From Paenibacillus sp. MMS18-CY102 (GTDB lineage Bacteria > Bacillota > Bacilli > Paenibacillales > Paenibacillaceae): a DNA stretch of 64,000 bases. Positions 7,983 to 15,494 of the stretch are shown here, in pieces (within the stretch, counting starts at the first letter, position 1; the number at the start of each line of letters is the position of its first letter). The translations under genes and the position numbers were made by a program. The notes beneath the pieces are model-generated. The model did not search any database and was not told where the DNA came from. It worked only from the letters and a program-made list of their open reading frames with translations. The DNA is taken from NCBI RefSeq assembly GCF_009789195.1, contig NZ_WSTC01000032.1:1-64000 (forward strand), written 5' to 3'.

Positions 7983-8467
7983 AATATTTTTAGATGTCAT
8001 TTAATAAAAGATGATAATGTTAACTCTAGGATGACTCGCCTCATTCCTGAAACTATACAGTTTGCTCGAGTACCGATTTCTACCATCGACGAAGATACTA
8101 TTCTTAAGTGGTGCAGTATTGATAAGAGACTAGGTATCCAATAATATCAAAATTAATTATACCTTATAATAATTCTGAACATGGAATAGAGTGGGCTCCT
8201 CTCGCAATTTAATTGATCAGGAATTCATCCGATCCTACTATGATACTATCCCACTTTATGCATAATTTTAGACCGAACTCATGGAGTGGTTCGCGGGCAG
8301 AACTAATGCAAAGATATATTCCATTATTATTAGAATTAAAAGAACATGAAAATACAATCATTTCAAACCAGGATACTCATCAAGAACGGTCTTTTTGCAC
8401 TGAAATACATTCAATTCGCGAGTGGGAACTAGCTTATGAATTAGAGCGTAATGAACGTTTTGAATAA
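7983..8467 (+). pseudogene. Decayed gene of unknown function
   Basis: A plus-strand frame reads HLIKDDNVNSRMTRLIPET to the TAA at 8142. After a frameshift a second frame reads IIPYNNSEHGIEWAPLAI, meets one in-frame TAA, and continues as HFMHNFRPNSWSGSRAELM...ELAYELERNERFE to the TAA at 8465-8467. One frameshift and one stop would restore about 155 residues. A terminator follows at 8528, which supports a plus-strand gene ending here. I do not recognise the family. Confidence 0.45.
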
Positions 8468-8527
8468 ATTAATACACCATCCAGAGTATTAACCGCTACG
8501 TCTTTTTTCAAGATATACAGAAAGTTA

Positions 8528-8559
8528 CAGACTGCTCGAATGCTGAGCAGTCTGTTTTT
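8528..8559 (+). terminator. Terminator between convergent genes
   Basis: CAGACTGCTC (8528-8537), a 7-base loop and GAGCAGTCTG (8545-8554) form a perfect 10-pair stem followed by five T on the plus strand. On the minus strand it lies just past the sigK stop and could act there too, although the T-run there is weaker. Confidence 0.85.
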
Positions 8560-8567
8560 CAGGAAAT

Positions 8568-9269
8568 TCACTTCTTCACCTTATAAAACTCATGATATAG
8601 CTTCATGAGCGCCCTTTTCTCAATCCTTGAAACATAGCTACGCGAAATCCCCAGCTCCTTCGCAATCTCCCGCTGCGTCCGCTCTTCCCCGCCATGCTCC
8701 AGCCCGAACCGACCTACAACAACTTCCTTCTCACGGTCATCCAAAATATCAAGGTTCCGATATATCTTGCTCTTCTCAATCTTCAGCTGCACTTTCTCCA
8801 CGATATCGTCGGCCTCGCTGCCGAGAATATCGATCAACGTGATTTCATTACCCTCTTTATCCGTTCCGATCGGGTCATGCAGCGACACGTCCTTGCGCGT
8901 TTTCTTAAGCGAGCGCAGGTGCATCAATATCTCATTCTCGATACAACGGGCGGCGAACGTAGCAAGCTTCGTGCCTTTGCCGACTTGGAAGCTCTCGATG
9001 GCTTTAATAAGACCGATCGTGCCGATCGAGATGAGATCTTCGAGGTCTTCTCCCGTATTGTCGAACTTTTTGACGATATGGGCGACCAGCCGGAGGTTAT
9101 GCTCGATGAGCATGTTGCGCGAGTGCTGGTTGCCCTCGGCCATCAGCTGCAAATGCTTCATCTCATCTTCCTCATGAAGCGGCTGTGGAAACGCATTGTT
9201 TTTGACGTATGACACAAGAAGCGATAATTGTTTAATGAACAATGCTATTGCCGCAAATAATCCAGGCAT
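8568..9269 (-). CDS. sigK: Sporulation sigma factor SigK, pro-protein, uninterrupted
   Basis: 233 residues from ATG 9269, with GGAGGTGG 9 bases upstream. The first 20 or so residues ([20 protein letters not shown]) form the hydrophobic pro-sequence that holds pro-SigK at the outer forespore membrane until SpoIVFB cuts it; mature SigK then begins near [11 protein letters not shown]. Region 2 is seen in [20 protein letters not shown] and [20 protein letters not shown]. Region 4 has the helix-turn-helix [22 protein letters not shown]. SigK drives late mother-cell genes for coat and cortex. The gene is one piece, so no skin-type element sits inside it now. A sigK-type promoter lies upstream, and a piece of its middle is repeated at 6585-6617. 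Confidence 0.96.
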   Translation of the reverse strand: MPGLFAAIALFIKQLSLLVSYVKNNAFPQPLHEEDEMKHLQLMAEGNQHSRNMLIEHNLRLVAHIVKKFDNTGEDLEDLISIGTIGLIKAIESFQVGKGTKLATFAARCIENEILMHLRSLKKTRKDVSLHDPIGTDKEGNEITLIDILGSEADDIVEKVQLKIEKSKIYRNLDILDDREKEVVVGRFGLEHGGEERTQREIAKELGISRSYVSRIEKRALMKLYHEFYKVKK

Positions 9270-9344
9270 TGATTAGGCCACCTCCATGCTGTTATGACGC
9301 GAGTGAAAATCCAATTCTCCGCGCACTCATCCTCAACTTTCTTA

Positions 9345-9372
9345 TAGTGTATGTGGGCAGTGGCCCATCTGT
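9345..9372 (-). promoter_or_regulatory. Candidate SigK (or SigE) promoter of sigK
   Basis: On the minus strand, AC (9372-9371) is followed after 17 bases by CATACACTA (9353-9345), an exact match to the SigK consensus AC-N16/17-CATANNNTA. The -10 also fits SigE (CATACANT). The start point would lie about 70 bases before the sigK start codon. In Bacillus, sigK is first read by SigE and then by SigK itself. The consensus is short, so this is a prediction. Confidence 0.55.
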
Positions 9373-9451
9373 GCCTGTACGCCACGTTTTCTTGGGAGCA
9401 CCAGTCATTCTTATTAATCGTGTAATTGCACGTTTCCTTATTTCGTCCAAC

Positions 9452-9475
9452 TAAAAAACCTCCCTAATGGGAGGT
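9452..9475 (-). terminator. Terminator of the MMPL exporter gene
   Basis: ACCTCCC, a TAAT loop and GGGAGGT (9458-9475) form a stem followed on the minus strand by TTTTTT. It lies 10 bases after the stop of the gene ending at 9485. Confidence 0.9.
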
Positions 9476-9484
9476 CTTAGCAAC

Positions 9485-11824
9485 TTAACCTTTTGGTGTT
9501 TCAATTGTAGCAGTGGCACTATCCCGGTTCTTTTTCATATGGCTTTGCCCTTGGCCTGGATACCACCAACTGAATCGTCCGAGTAACTTCATGGTGACCG
9601 GCACAAGCAGCATCCTGATGATGGTTGCATCTAGGGCGATTGCTACGGCCATCCCAAATCCAATCATCTGAATTGGCAATGAACCTGAGAACGCGAACCC
9701 GGAAAACACCGCCAGCATTAATAAAGCTGCTCCTGTAATCAACGGACCGGTTCTCTCCATTCCGGTCGCTATGCTTTGCTCATGGTGACCAGTATCATCA
9801 AATTCTTCTTTCATTCGTGAAACGAGAAACACTTCATAGTCTGTACTTAATCCGAACAGAAGCGCCATCAGCAGGAGAGGAACAAAATGAATGATATATC
9901 CATTGGCCGTGACCCCGAAAATGCTGCTTCCATGCCCTTGAGCAAAAACAAATACGAGAATTCCGTAAGTCGCGGAAACTGAAACCAAGTTAAGTATGAT
10001 TGCTTTTAACGGCAGGAGAATACTTCTAAATGTGAACAAAAGAATGACGTAAATTAAACCAAGCATAATCGCCAAGGCCGGCAAAAGGCTTTCATTTACT
10101 TCTTGGGATGACTGGATGCCCGACATCGTTTCCCCACCGATAAGGAAGGTTGTCCCGTCGGTGAATTGGGCGTTCGGCAATATCTGGTCCCGCAATTTTT
10201 TGACGAACTCGCGGCTAGTATCACTTGATCCATAGGAATCCAGCTTCACTTCGATTACAGCAACATGCTTATTTGTGCTCAGGAAGCGCCCTAGCATTTT
10301 CTGTACATCCATTGGCAAGTTATTGCTTCCACTTTGCAGAACTTCTGCTGCAGTAGATGAAGGTACGCCCGGCAAGAACGAAGCGACTGACGTCACTGCT
10401 TCAACATGTTCTTCCACTTTCAGTTTATTCTGCAACTCCATAATCTTCGTGTATGCCTCTGAAGTATCCAATTTTTGCTTTTCATTTTTCAAGACAATAT
10501 TGACCGGGCTTGTCACACCTTTTCCAAACGAACCCTCGAGCGTTTCAAAGCCGTGACGCAGTTCGTTGTTCTCGGGGAGGACGCGGAAGTCCGGCGAGTA
10601 AAGCTTCATATTTAACGCGGGCGTAGCGAAGATTAGTAGAAGCCCCAACGATAAAATTAAAAAAACAAACGGACGCTTCATCACCATATAAGTCCATTTT
10701 ATCCAACCGCTTAATGTTTGATCTGGACGCTTCGGAAGGGGAATCTGAAACTTGTTGATATTCGTGCCTAATATGCTTAGCAGTGCAGGCATCAGCGTTA
10801 TGCTAACCAAGCCTGTAACAAATACGACCACAATTCCGCCAAACGCTATCGATTTAATCACTGGCATGTCGACGATAAATAAAGCAGACAATGCGGCGAT
10901 AACCGTAATCGCGGAGAACAGGACGGTGTGCCCGGCCGTTTGTACGGTGTGCACCACTGCCTCCTCCTTATTTTTGCTCTCAAGTTCCTTCTTGAAGCGG
11001 CTAACAATAAATAAAGAATAGTCGATGCCTACTCCAAGCCCTAGCATCATGGCAGAACTTGTAACGAAGGAGGAAAGCTCTACATGGTTTGCAACCCCTT
11101 TAATGATGCCCATCGCTAAGATCACGGCAGCAATTGTAACGAATAAGGACGTCAGCGTGGCAGCTACCGAGCGGTAAGCAAACAGTAAGACGATAATGAT
11201 GAGCGGGAAAGCCAATGTTTCTGCTTTAGCCAGCCCTTGCTCTGATAGTTTATCACTTTCCCCTGCATAAGCAGCTGCACCGAGTAAATCTGCCTGGATG
11301 TTCAAGGAATCAGCTTGCGCTTTTAATCGTTCTTGATAATCAGGCAGCTTCTTTCTTAAATAATCTGACGCAATACTCATGTCCACGAAGGCAATGCTGA
11401 CATGCTTATCCGTACCAATCATCCCTTGCCTGATGCCGGAAGATGCATCTAATAGGCTTAATACGCTGGATACTCCCTCCTCCGTCTTGAAGCGAGTAAT
11501 CAGTTTCTGAAGTTTATCTTTGTACTCCGGGGTGCCCGCCTCATGATCAGGATCACGAACAAGCAGTGTCAGTGACGTTTCAGACCGGCCTGCAAAATCT
11601 TTCGACAATAGCTCACTTGCTTGTTTTGCCATGGATCCTGATACTTGCATTCCGCCACCACTGAGAACACTATCCAGCCCCCTGGCATTCATTCCACCTA
11701 ACGCTATAATCAGGACCCATGCGATGACGATAATCCATCTTGCTTTATAAACAACTTTACCCAATCCCTTAAGCATGCGATTCAAATAGCCACCTTCCAT
11801 TCTCAGATAATCCCTTGTGACCAT
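9485..11824 (-). CDS. MMPL-family (RND superfamily) exporter, YdfJ-like
   Basis: 779 residues with the two-fold layout of MMPL proteins. A first helix near residue 35 is followed by a large external domain (to about 190), then helices with the conserved GLGVGIDYSLFIVSRFKKEL. The second half repeats the plan, with LLFGLSTDYEVFLVSRMKEE near residue 670. The Asp-Tyr pairs in the middle of these helices carry protons in the family. Such pumps export lipids or drugs with the proton gradient. ATG 11824 has GAGGTG upstream. The promoter holds the same palindrome as the tetR promoter, so the TetR protein at 692 probably represses this gene as well. Substrate unknown. Confidence 0.92.
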   Translation of the reverse strand: MVTRDYLRMEGGYLNRMLKGLGKVVYKARWIIVIAWVLIIALGGMNARGLDSVLSGGGMQVSGSMAKQASELLSKDFAGRSETSLTLLVRDPDHEAGTPEYKDKLQKLITRFKTEEGVSSVLSLLDASSGIRQGMIGTDKHVSIAFVDMSIASDYLRKKLPDYQERLKAQADSLNIQADLLGAAAYAGESDKLSEQGLAKAETLAFPLIIIVLLFAYRSVAATLTSLFVTIAAVILAMGIIKGVANHVELSSFVTSSAMMLGLGVGIDYSLFIVSRFKKELESKNKEEAVVHTVQTAGHTVLFSAITVIAALSALFIVDMPVIKSIAFGGIVVVFVTGLVSITLMPALLSILGTNINKFQIPLPKRPDQTLSGWIKWTYMVMKRPFVFLILSLGLLLIFATPALNMKLYSPDFRVLPENNELRHGFETLEGSFGKGVTSPVNIVLKNEKQKLDTSEAYTKIMELQNKLKVEEHVEAVTSVASFLPGVPSSTAAEVLQSGSNNLPMDVQKMLGRFLSTNKHVAVIEVKLDSYGSSDTSREFVKKLRDQILPNAQFTDGTTFLIGGETMSGIQSSQEVNESLLPALAIMLGLIYVILLFTFRSILLPLKAIILNLVSVSATYGILVFVFAQGHGSSIFGVTANGYIIHFVPLLLMALLFGLSTDYEVFLVSRMKEEFDDTGHHEQSIATGMERTGPLITGAALLMLAVFSGFAFSGSLPIQMIGFGMAVAIALDATIIRMLLVPVTMKLLGRFSWWYPGQGQSHMKKNRDSATATIETPKG

Positions 11825-11852
11825 CGATTATCACCTCTTCCAATTTTTATAA

Positions 11853-11882
11853 ATTATAATCCACCGACCGGCGGTCGGTCAA
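11853..11882 (-). promoter_or_regulatory. MMPL promoter with a TetR-type operator
   Basis: On the minus strand TTGACC (11882-11877) and a perfect TATAAT (11858-11853) are 18 bases apart. The spacer holds ACCGACC-GGC-GGTCGGT (11863-11879 on the plus strand), the same 7-3-7 palindrome, at the same place relative to -35 and -10, as in the tetR promoter at 630-659. Confidence 0.88.
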
Positions 11883-11917
11883 TAAGATTCCAAAAAATAT
11901 ATGTTTTTTGAAAAACC

Positions 11918-11968
11918 AAAAAAACTCCTTTCGATCACTTTTTTTGAGGCAAGTGATAAAAAGGAGTT
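11918..11968 (-). terminator. Terminator of the hydrolase-DUF2500-TerD operon
   Basis: On the minus strand the arms AACTCCTTTTTATCAC and GTGATCGAAAGGAGTT pair around a 14-base loop and are followed by a seven-T run. It lies 36 bases past the TerD-VWA stop codon. Confidence 0.85.
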
Positions 11969-12004
11969 TTATAAGAAGACTACTGTTTAGGTGCCCGTAG
12001 ACTA

Positions 12005-13315
12005 TTAGCGAACAATCCGTTTCTGCTTCGCAGCCTCCAGCCATTGCGGGAATTCATCCAGCAGCCGGTCATAAAGCGCCTCATCGGACACCGTCTCGAT
12101 GCGGTCCCAGTGGATGAAATTCGCGTTATCGACAACGCGACCGGCCATCGTATCAAGGCGCTTTAGCACCTCGAAATTCGATTTGCCTATGCCAACGAAT
12201 TGCCAGAAAATCGGGAGCACAGCCGAGCGGGTAATCACTTTCTGAATCGACTTCAGCACGCCTCCATCGTTGATAAAAATAACGAATGCAGGCAGCTCCG
12301 ATTCCTCTTCTACCGTATATTTGCGAATGACATCTTCCATGACCGGAGGCTCGTTGTTACGGCCGAATTTATGGACCGAAGGATCGTTCAATATCCGTTT
12401 CTTCACATATCCCTCAAGCTCTCGCTCCGTCACCGGCGCCAAGCGCGAAAACTCATTATCGTACACCCATACATCCAATTGGGCGTTGTCATCGAATTGG
12501 CAAGCAATTGCCAGAATGCGTTCGACCACATCCTGCACCGTTCCGTTTTGGTACAACGAGTGCATGGAGCCCGAGATGTCGAGCACGACCCCAACGCGAG
12601 CGACAACGCCAGCGATGTTCTTTTTGGTCAAAGTGATCGATACCGCTTTTTTGCGCAAATCAATCGTTGAAATCGGCTTCGCTGGATGCTCCGCCACTAC
12701 GGCTGCCGGATGGGCTTCCTCAACTTGCGCCGCCGCTGCAGCAACTTCCGCAGACGCGTCCGATTCCTCCAGCTCCAAGCCGTAATGCGTCACTAATGCT
12801 TCCATTCCGCCATGAAAACCGCTGCCCACCGCGCTAAATTTCCACTCGCCTTGGTGGCGATACAGCTCACCTACCACAATAGCCGTTTCTTCGGAGACCG
12901 TGTCCCCACAGTCATAGGAAGCGATCTCTCCAGCTCCGCCCTGCTCTTCATCCTTCAGCTTCACGTACAAAGACGAAACGTCCTGCATCGTATGCCCACG
13001 TTTGGTGCTCTCGTAAATCGTCACCGTAACAGCAAGCCTAGCAATTCGGTCCGGCACCTGATCAAGCTTGACGCTAAGCGTGCCTTTGCCGCCGGCCTCA
13101 TCTTGGGTATACACGACTGCGCCATCGAGCGAATATGGATTCCCGTAGAAAATTAGATCCTCGTCCCGCTCACAACGCAGATTTTCAGATAACATGAAGA
13201 TGGAAGCATCTACGTTTACATTCGGGTTTTTCACCGTCCAGCCAAACGCAAGCGTCAACCGCTTCAAGGCACGCCCCTTCGTTATATCGATCTTCTGCCC
13301 TTTGCTTAATTGCAT
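12005..13315 (-). CDS. TerD-domain protein fused to a von Willebrand A domain
   Basis: 436 residues. Residues 1 to about 185 are a TerD domain: it opens with MQLSKGQKIDITK and has the Ca-binding strand DASIFML plus GELYRHQGEWKFSAVGSGF. An alanine-rich linker (195-220) follows. From about 240 a VWA domain shows the MIDAS motif DISGSM in RVGVVLDISGSMHSLY and the later ligand region FINDGG. The fusion is like TerF/TerY-type proteins of tellurite-resistance and stress systems, whose exact role is not settled. GGGGGA precedes ATG 13315. It is the last gene of an operon with DUF2500 and hydrolase genes; no other ter genes are in the window. Confidence 0.9.
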   Translation of the reverse strand: MQLSKGQKIDITKGRALKRLTLAFGWTVKNPNVNVDASIFMLSENLRCERDEDLIFYGNPYSLDGAVVYTQDEAGGKGTLSVKLDQVPDRIARLAVTVTIYESTKRGHTMQDVSSLYVKLKDEEQGGAGEIASYDCGDTVSEETAIVVGELYRHQGEWKFSAVGSGFHGGMEALVTHYGLELEESDASAEVAAAAAQVEEAHPAAVVAEHPAKPISTIDLRKKAVSITLTKKNIAGVVARVGVVLDISGSMHSLYQNGTVQDVVERILAIACQFDDNAQLDVWVYDNEFSRLAPVTERELEGYVKKRILNDPSVHKFGRNNEPPVMEDVIRKYTVEEESELPAFVIFINDGGVLKSIQKVITRSAVLPIFWQFVGIGKSNFEVLKRLDTMAGRVVDNANFIHWDRIETVSDEALYDRLLDEFPQWLEAAKQKRIVR

Positions 13316-13342
13316 ACGATGTCCCCCAGCTACGTATAGTGG

Positions 13343-13738
13343 TTAGTTGCTATCATATTGATTCTGTTCATGACGGTCGAATCCTTTAAACCGCGTCCCT
13401 TTAAATGTCAGGTAGCCATAATCGCCTTCGGCCAGCAGCCCATAATCCCGCGGGGTAACCCGGAATTCCGTTCGGCTGCGATTCGCGAATTCGAATGTAA
13501 TGTAATAACTAGTGCTCGCGCTAGAATCCCCATCACCGCCAGAAACTCTCGTCCGCTTGCTGACGATATGGCAATATTCCGTAAGCAGCTCAGCCGCTTG
13601 ATTGGATAAGCCGGTTGATACGGCTTTTGCCACTCCTGTAACAATGCCGCCAACAATTAAGATCACGATAATCGCGAAGAAAAACTGCATAAACACCGGC
13701 ATATCGCCAAATAAGCTTACGAAACTAGGATCATTCAT
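13343..13738 (-). CDS. DUF2500 family membrane-anchored protein
   Basis: About 131 residues from ATG 13738, which has GAGGGA 9 bases upstream; an ATG at 13762 overlaps the upstream stop and has no such site. One N-terminal membrane helix (FMQFFFAIIVILIVGGIVTGV) is followed by a small beta-rich domain outside it (SYYITFEFANRSRTEFRV, then DYGLLAEGDYGYLTFKGTRF). The GDYGYLTFKGTRF end is typical of DUF2500. Function unknown. It lies between the hydrolase (20-base gap) and the TerD-VWA gene (27-base gap) in one operon. Confidence 0.8.
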   Translation of the reverse strand: MNDPSFVSLFGDMPVFMQFFFAIIVILIVGGIVTGVAKAVSTGLSNQAAELLTEYCHIVSKRTRVSGGDGDSSASTSYYITFEFANRSRTEFRVTPRDYGLLAEGDYGYLTFKGTRFKGFDRHEQNQYDSN

Positions 13739-13758
13739 GGCCATCTCTCCCTCAACTC

Positions 13759-14847
13759 TCATTGTTGAAACTGCACCAAGAAGCGTTGGATCTCCGAAGG
13801 TACGATTGAATAGTTGACTATGCTGTTATGATTCGCTCCCTTTACAATCACCGTCTGCTTCTCGCCACCCCATTGCTGCATAAGGGCATGTGATCTGGCA
13901 GGTGAGATCGTCTTATCCCGATCGCCGATTAGCGTTAACACCGGTGTCGTGATCTTTGGCGCTAGCTCGGCTGATCTATAATGATTATGCATGAGAAACG
14001 GAGGAAACAACGGAAATAAATCTTGCAAAACATTTTCATACGTATCATAAGGAGAAATAAGGACAACGCCAGCCGCTGCACGTTGGCTCGCCACATATGC
14101 CGCAACGCCTGACCCTAAGCTTCTGCCCAAAATAACGACGTGGCTGGGATCGACATCCTCTCTTTGGACAAGCGTATCGAAGGTGGTTAACGCATCCGCT
14201 TTCAGATTGCCTTCATCAGGCTTGCCTTCACTCCGCCCGTATCCCCGATAGTTCGCATACGCGATATTCCAACCTTCAAGCTGTCCAAAAAAGCTTAGCG
14301 GCACATTTTCATTGTTTCCGCCATAATAAATCAACAACGGCGCGCTCTCAGCAGCGGATTGATTAATAAACCATCCTTGTAATTGGACATGGCCATTCGG
14401 CTCCACGATCAATTGCTCACGATTTGGAAAATGGCTCGCCACAAACGTTTCGGCTCTTTCAGACAATGCAGGGGACATGTAAAGCATGCGATCTTGGATC
14501 AAATAAACCGCACTCACCATTGCCCCGTAACCTAATGCGAGTGTAATCATGATCAACCCAACCATCGTTGCTAGCCGTTGCTTCGCATAAACCTTGAACA
14601 ATAGAACGCCCCACGTTGCACACAACAGTAAGGTTAAACACGCAACAGGCCATAAAATCGGCAATTCACTGGATTGTTGAATCCGGGCGACAGGCCGAAT
14701 GAAGAAGAGCAATGTGACTGCAGCGGCACCGAAAACAACTGCAAATAATCGAATCCATTTCCCGCTTTTTCGGATGGCTATCCCATTCATTACGTTCGCG
14801 TTTGCTGGCCTTAATTGCCGGGGTTGCTGAATTAGCGGATGATTCAT
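13759..14847 (-). CDS. Membrane-anchored alpha/beta hydrolase (S33-type)
   Basis: About 362 residues from ATG 14847; CAGGAGAT lies 9 bases upstream, so the 52 residues before it in the open frame are probably not translated. Three hydrophobic segments (about 30-50, 60-80 and 90-115) anchor the protein. The catalytic domain is outside or facing the membrane: YANYRGYGRSEGKPDEGN is the family oxyanion region, the nucleophile elbow is VILGRSLGSGVA (GxSxG), the acid lies in TLIGDRDKTIS and the His in KGANHNSI. It resembles BEM46/YqkD-type hydrolases. First gene of the operon that ends with TerD-VWA. Substrate unknown. Confidence 0.85.
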   Translation of the reverse strand: MNHPLIQQPRQLRPANANVMNGIAIRKSGKWIRLFAVVFGAAAVTLLFFIRPVARIQQSSELPILWPVACLTLLLCATWGVLLFKVYAKQRLATMVGLIMITLALGYGAMVSAVYLIQDRMLYMSPALSERAETFVASHFPNREQLIVEPNGHVQLQGWFINQSAAESAPLLIYYGGNNENVPLSFFGQLEGWNIAYANYRGYGRSEGKPDEGNLKADALTTFDTLVQREDVDPSHVVILGRSLGSGVAAYVASQRAAAGVVLISPYDTYENVLQDLFPLFPPFLMHNHYRSAELAPKITTPVLTLIGDRDKTISPARSHALMQQWGGEKQTVIVKGANHNSIVNYSIVPSEIQRFLVQFQQ

Positions 14848-15177
14848 TCTATCAATCTCCTGTCCCATATTATCCCAGTCGCATAAAATGTACCATATTC
14901 CCTTATCCTTGGGTCGAATCCGAACATCAATTTTCGCTAAAACTTTCGCCCGGGGACCTGTCAGGAGCCTAATGGCATTGGTCGTTGACCGCTGATCGTT
15001 CACCGTCAGCTATCGGCCGTCGACCTGCCACCTTCGACCTTCGGCTAGCTACCGTTCACCGTCAAGCTTGACCATCGGCTATCGACCGTCGACCGTCGGT
15101 CATCGGCTATCGGCCGGCTTTACTGACCGGCTGCTCGAATTCGCTCTCCGAATTGCTGTTTGCTGTCGGATTTGCCG
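14848..15177. other. Gene-free stretch with degenerate GACCGTCGGC-type repeats
   Basis: Roughly 14981-15120 consists of shuffled copies of ATCGGCTATCGGCC, GTCGACCGTCG and GTTCACCGTCA. They are imperfect and irregularly spaced, with no convincing reading frame on either strand. The segment before it (14848-14980) holds only the untranslated start of the hydrolase frame. I see no promoter I would defend. Confidence 0.6.
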
Positions 15178-15360
15178 TAACGGACCGGAAAGCCCTTATT
15201 TCGCTCAAATCAGGCTGTTTGAAATTTTAACGGACTCCACGGCCGTTATTTCGTCCAAATTGCACCATTTGATGCATTTTCAACGGGATTAACGCCTCTG
15301 GAGTCCGTTACAGCTCAAACCTCCCGTTTTTCGGCGCAATAACGGCCGTGGAGTCCGTTA
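15178..15360. repeat. Intergenic nested-palindrome repeat, copy 3
   Basis: A complete copy: two forward units beginning TAACGGAC (15178 and about 15234) and two reverse units ending GTCCGTTA (about 15312 and 15360). The second forward unit (AACGGACTCCACGGCCGTTA) and the last reverse unit (TAACGGCCGTGGAGTCCGTT) are exact complements over 20 bases, so a stable stem is possible. Confidence 0.88.
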
Positions 15361-15381
15361 GCGTCCATTGCCGTCCACACC

Positions 15382-15416
15382 AAAAAACCGCCAGCGCTTC
15401 ATGCGCAGACGGTTTT
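15382..15416 (-). terminator. Terminator of the ABC exporter gene
   Basis: On the minus strand AAAACCGTCTGCGC and GCGCTGGCGGTTTT pair around ATGAA, with more T following. It lies 79 bases past the stop at 15495, next to repeat copy 3. Confidence 0.8.
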
Positions 15417-15494
15417 CTAATTCGGCCTAATAAAAGTTGAGCTGCTGGCAAGGAGCAGGAGCAGCCTATAACCAATCTGTGTTTCCTACTAGCC

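Noticed and set aside
8694-9212. 172-codon open frame opposite sigK
   Set aside because: It is the antisense shadow of a highly conserved gene.
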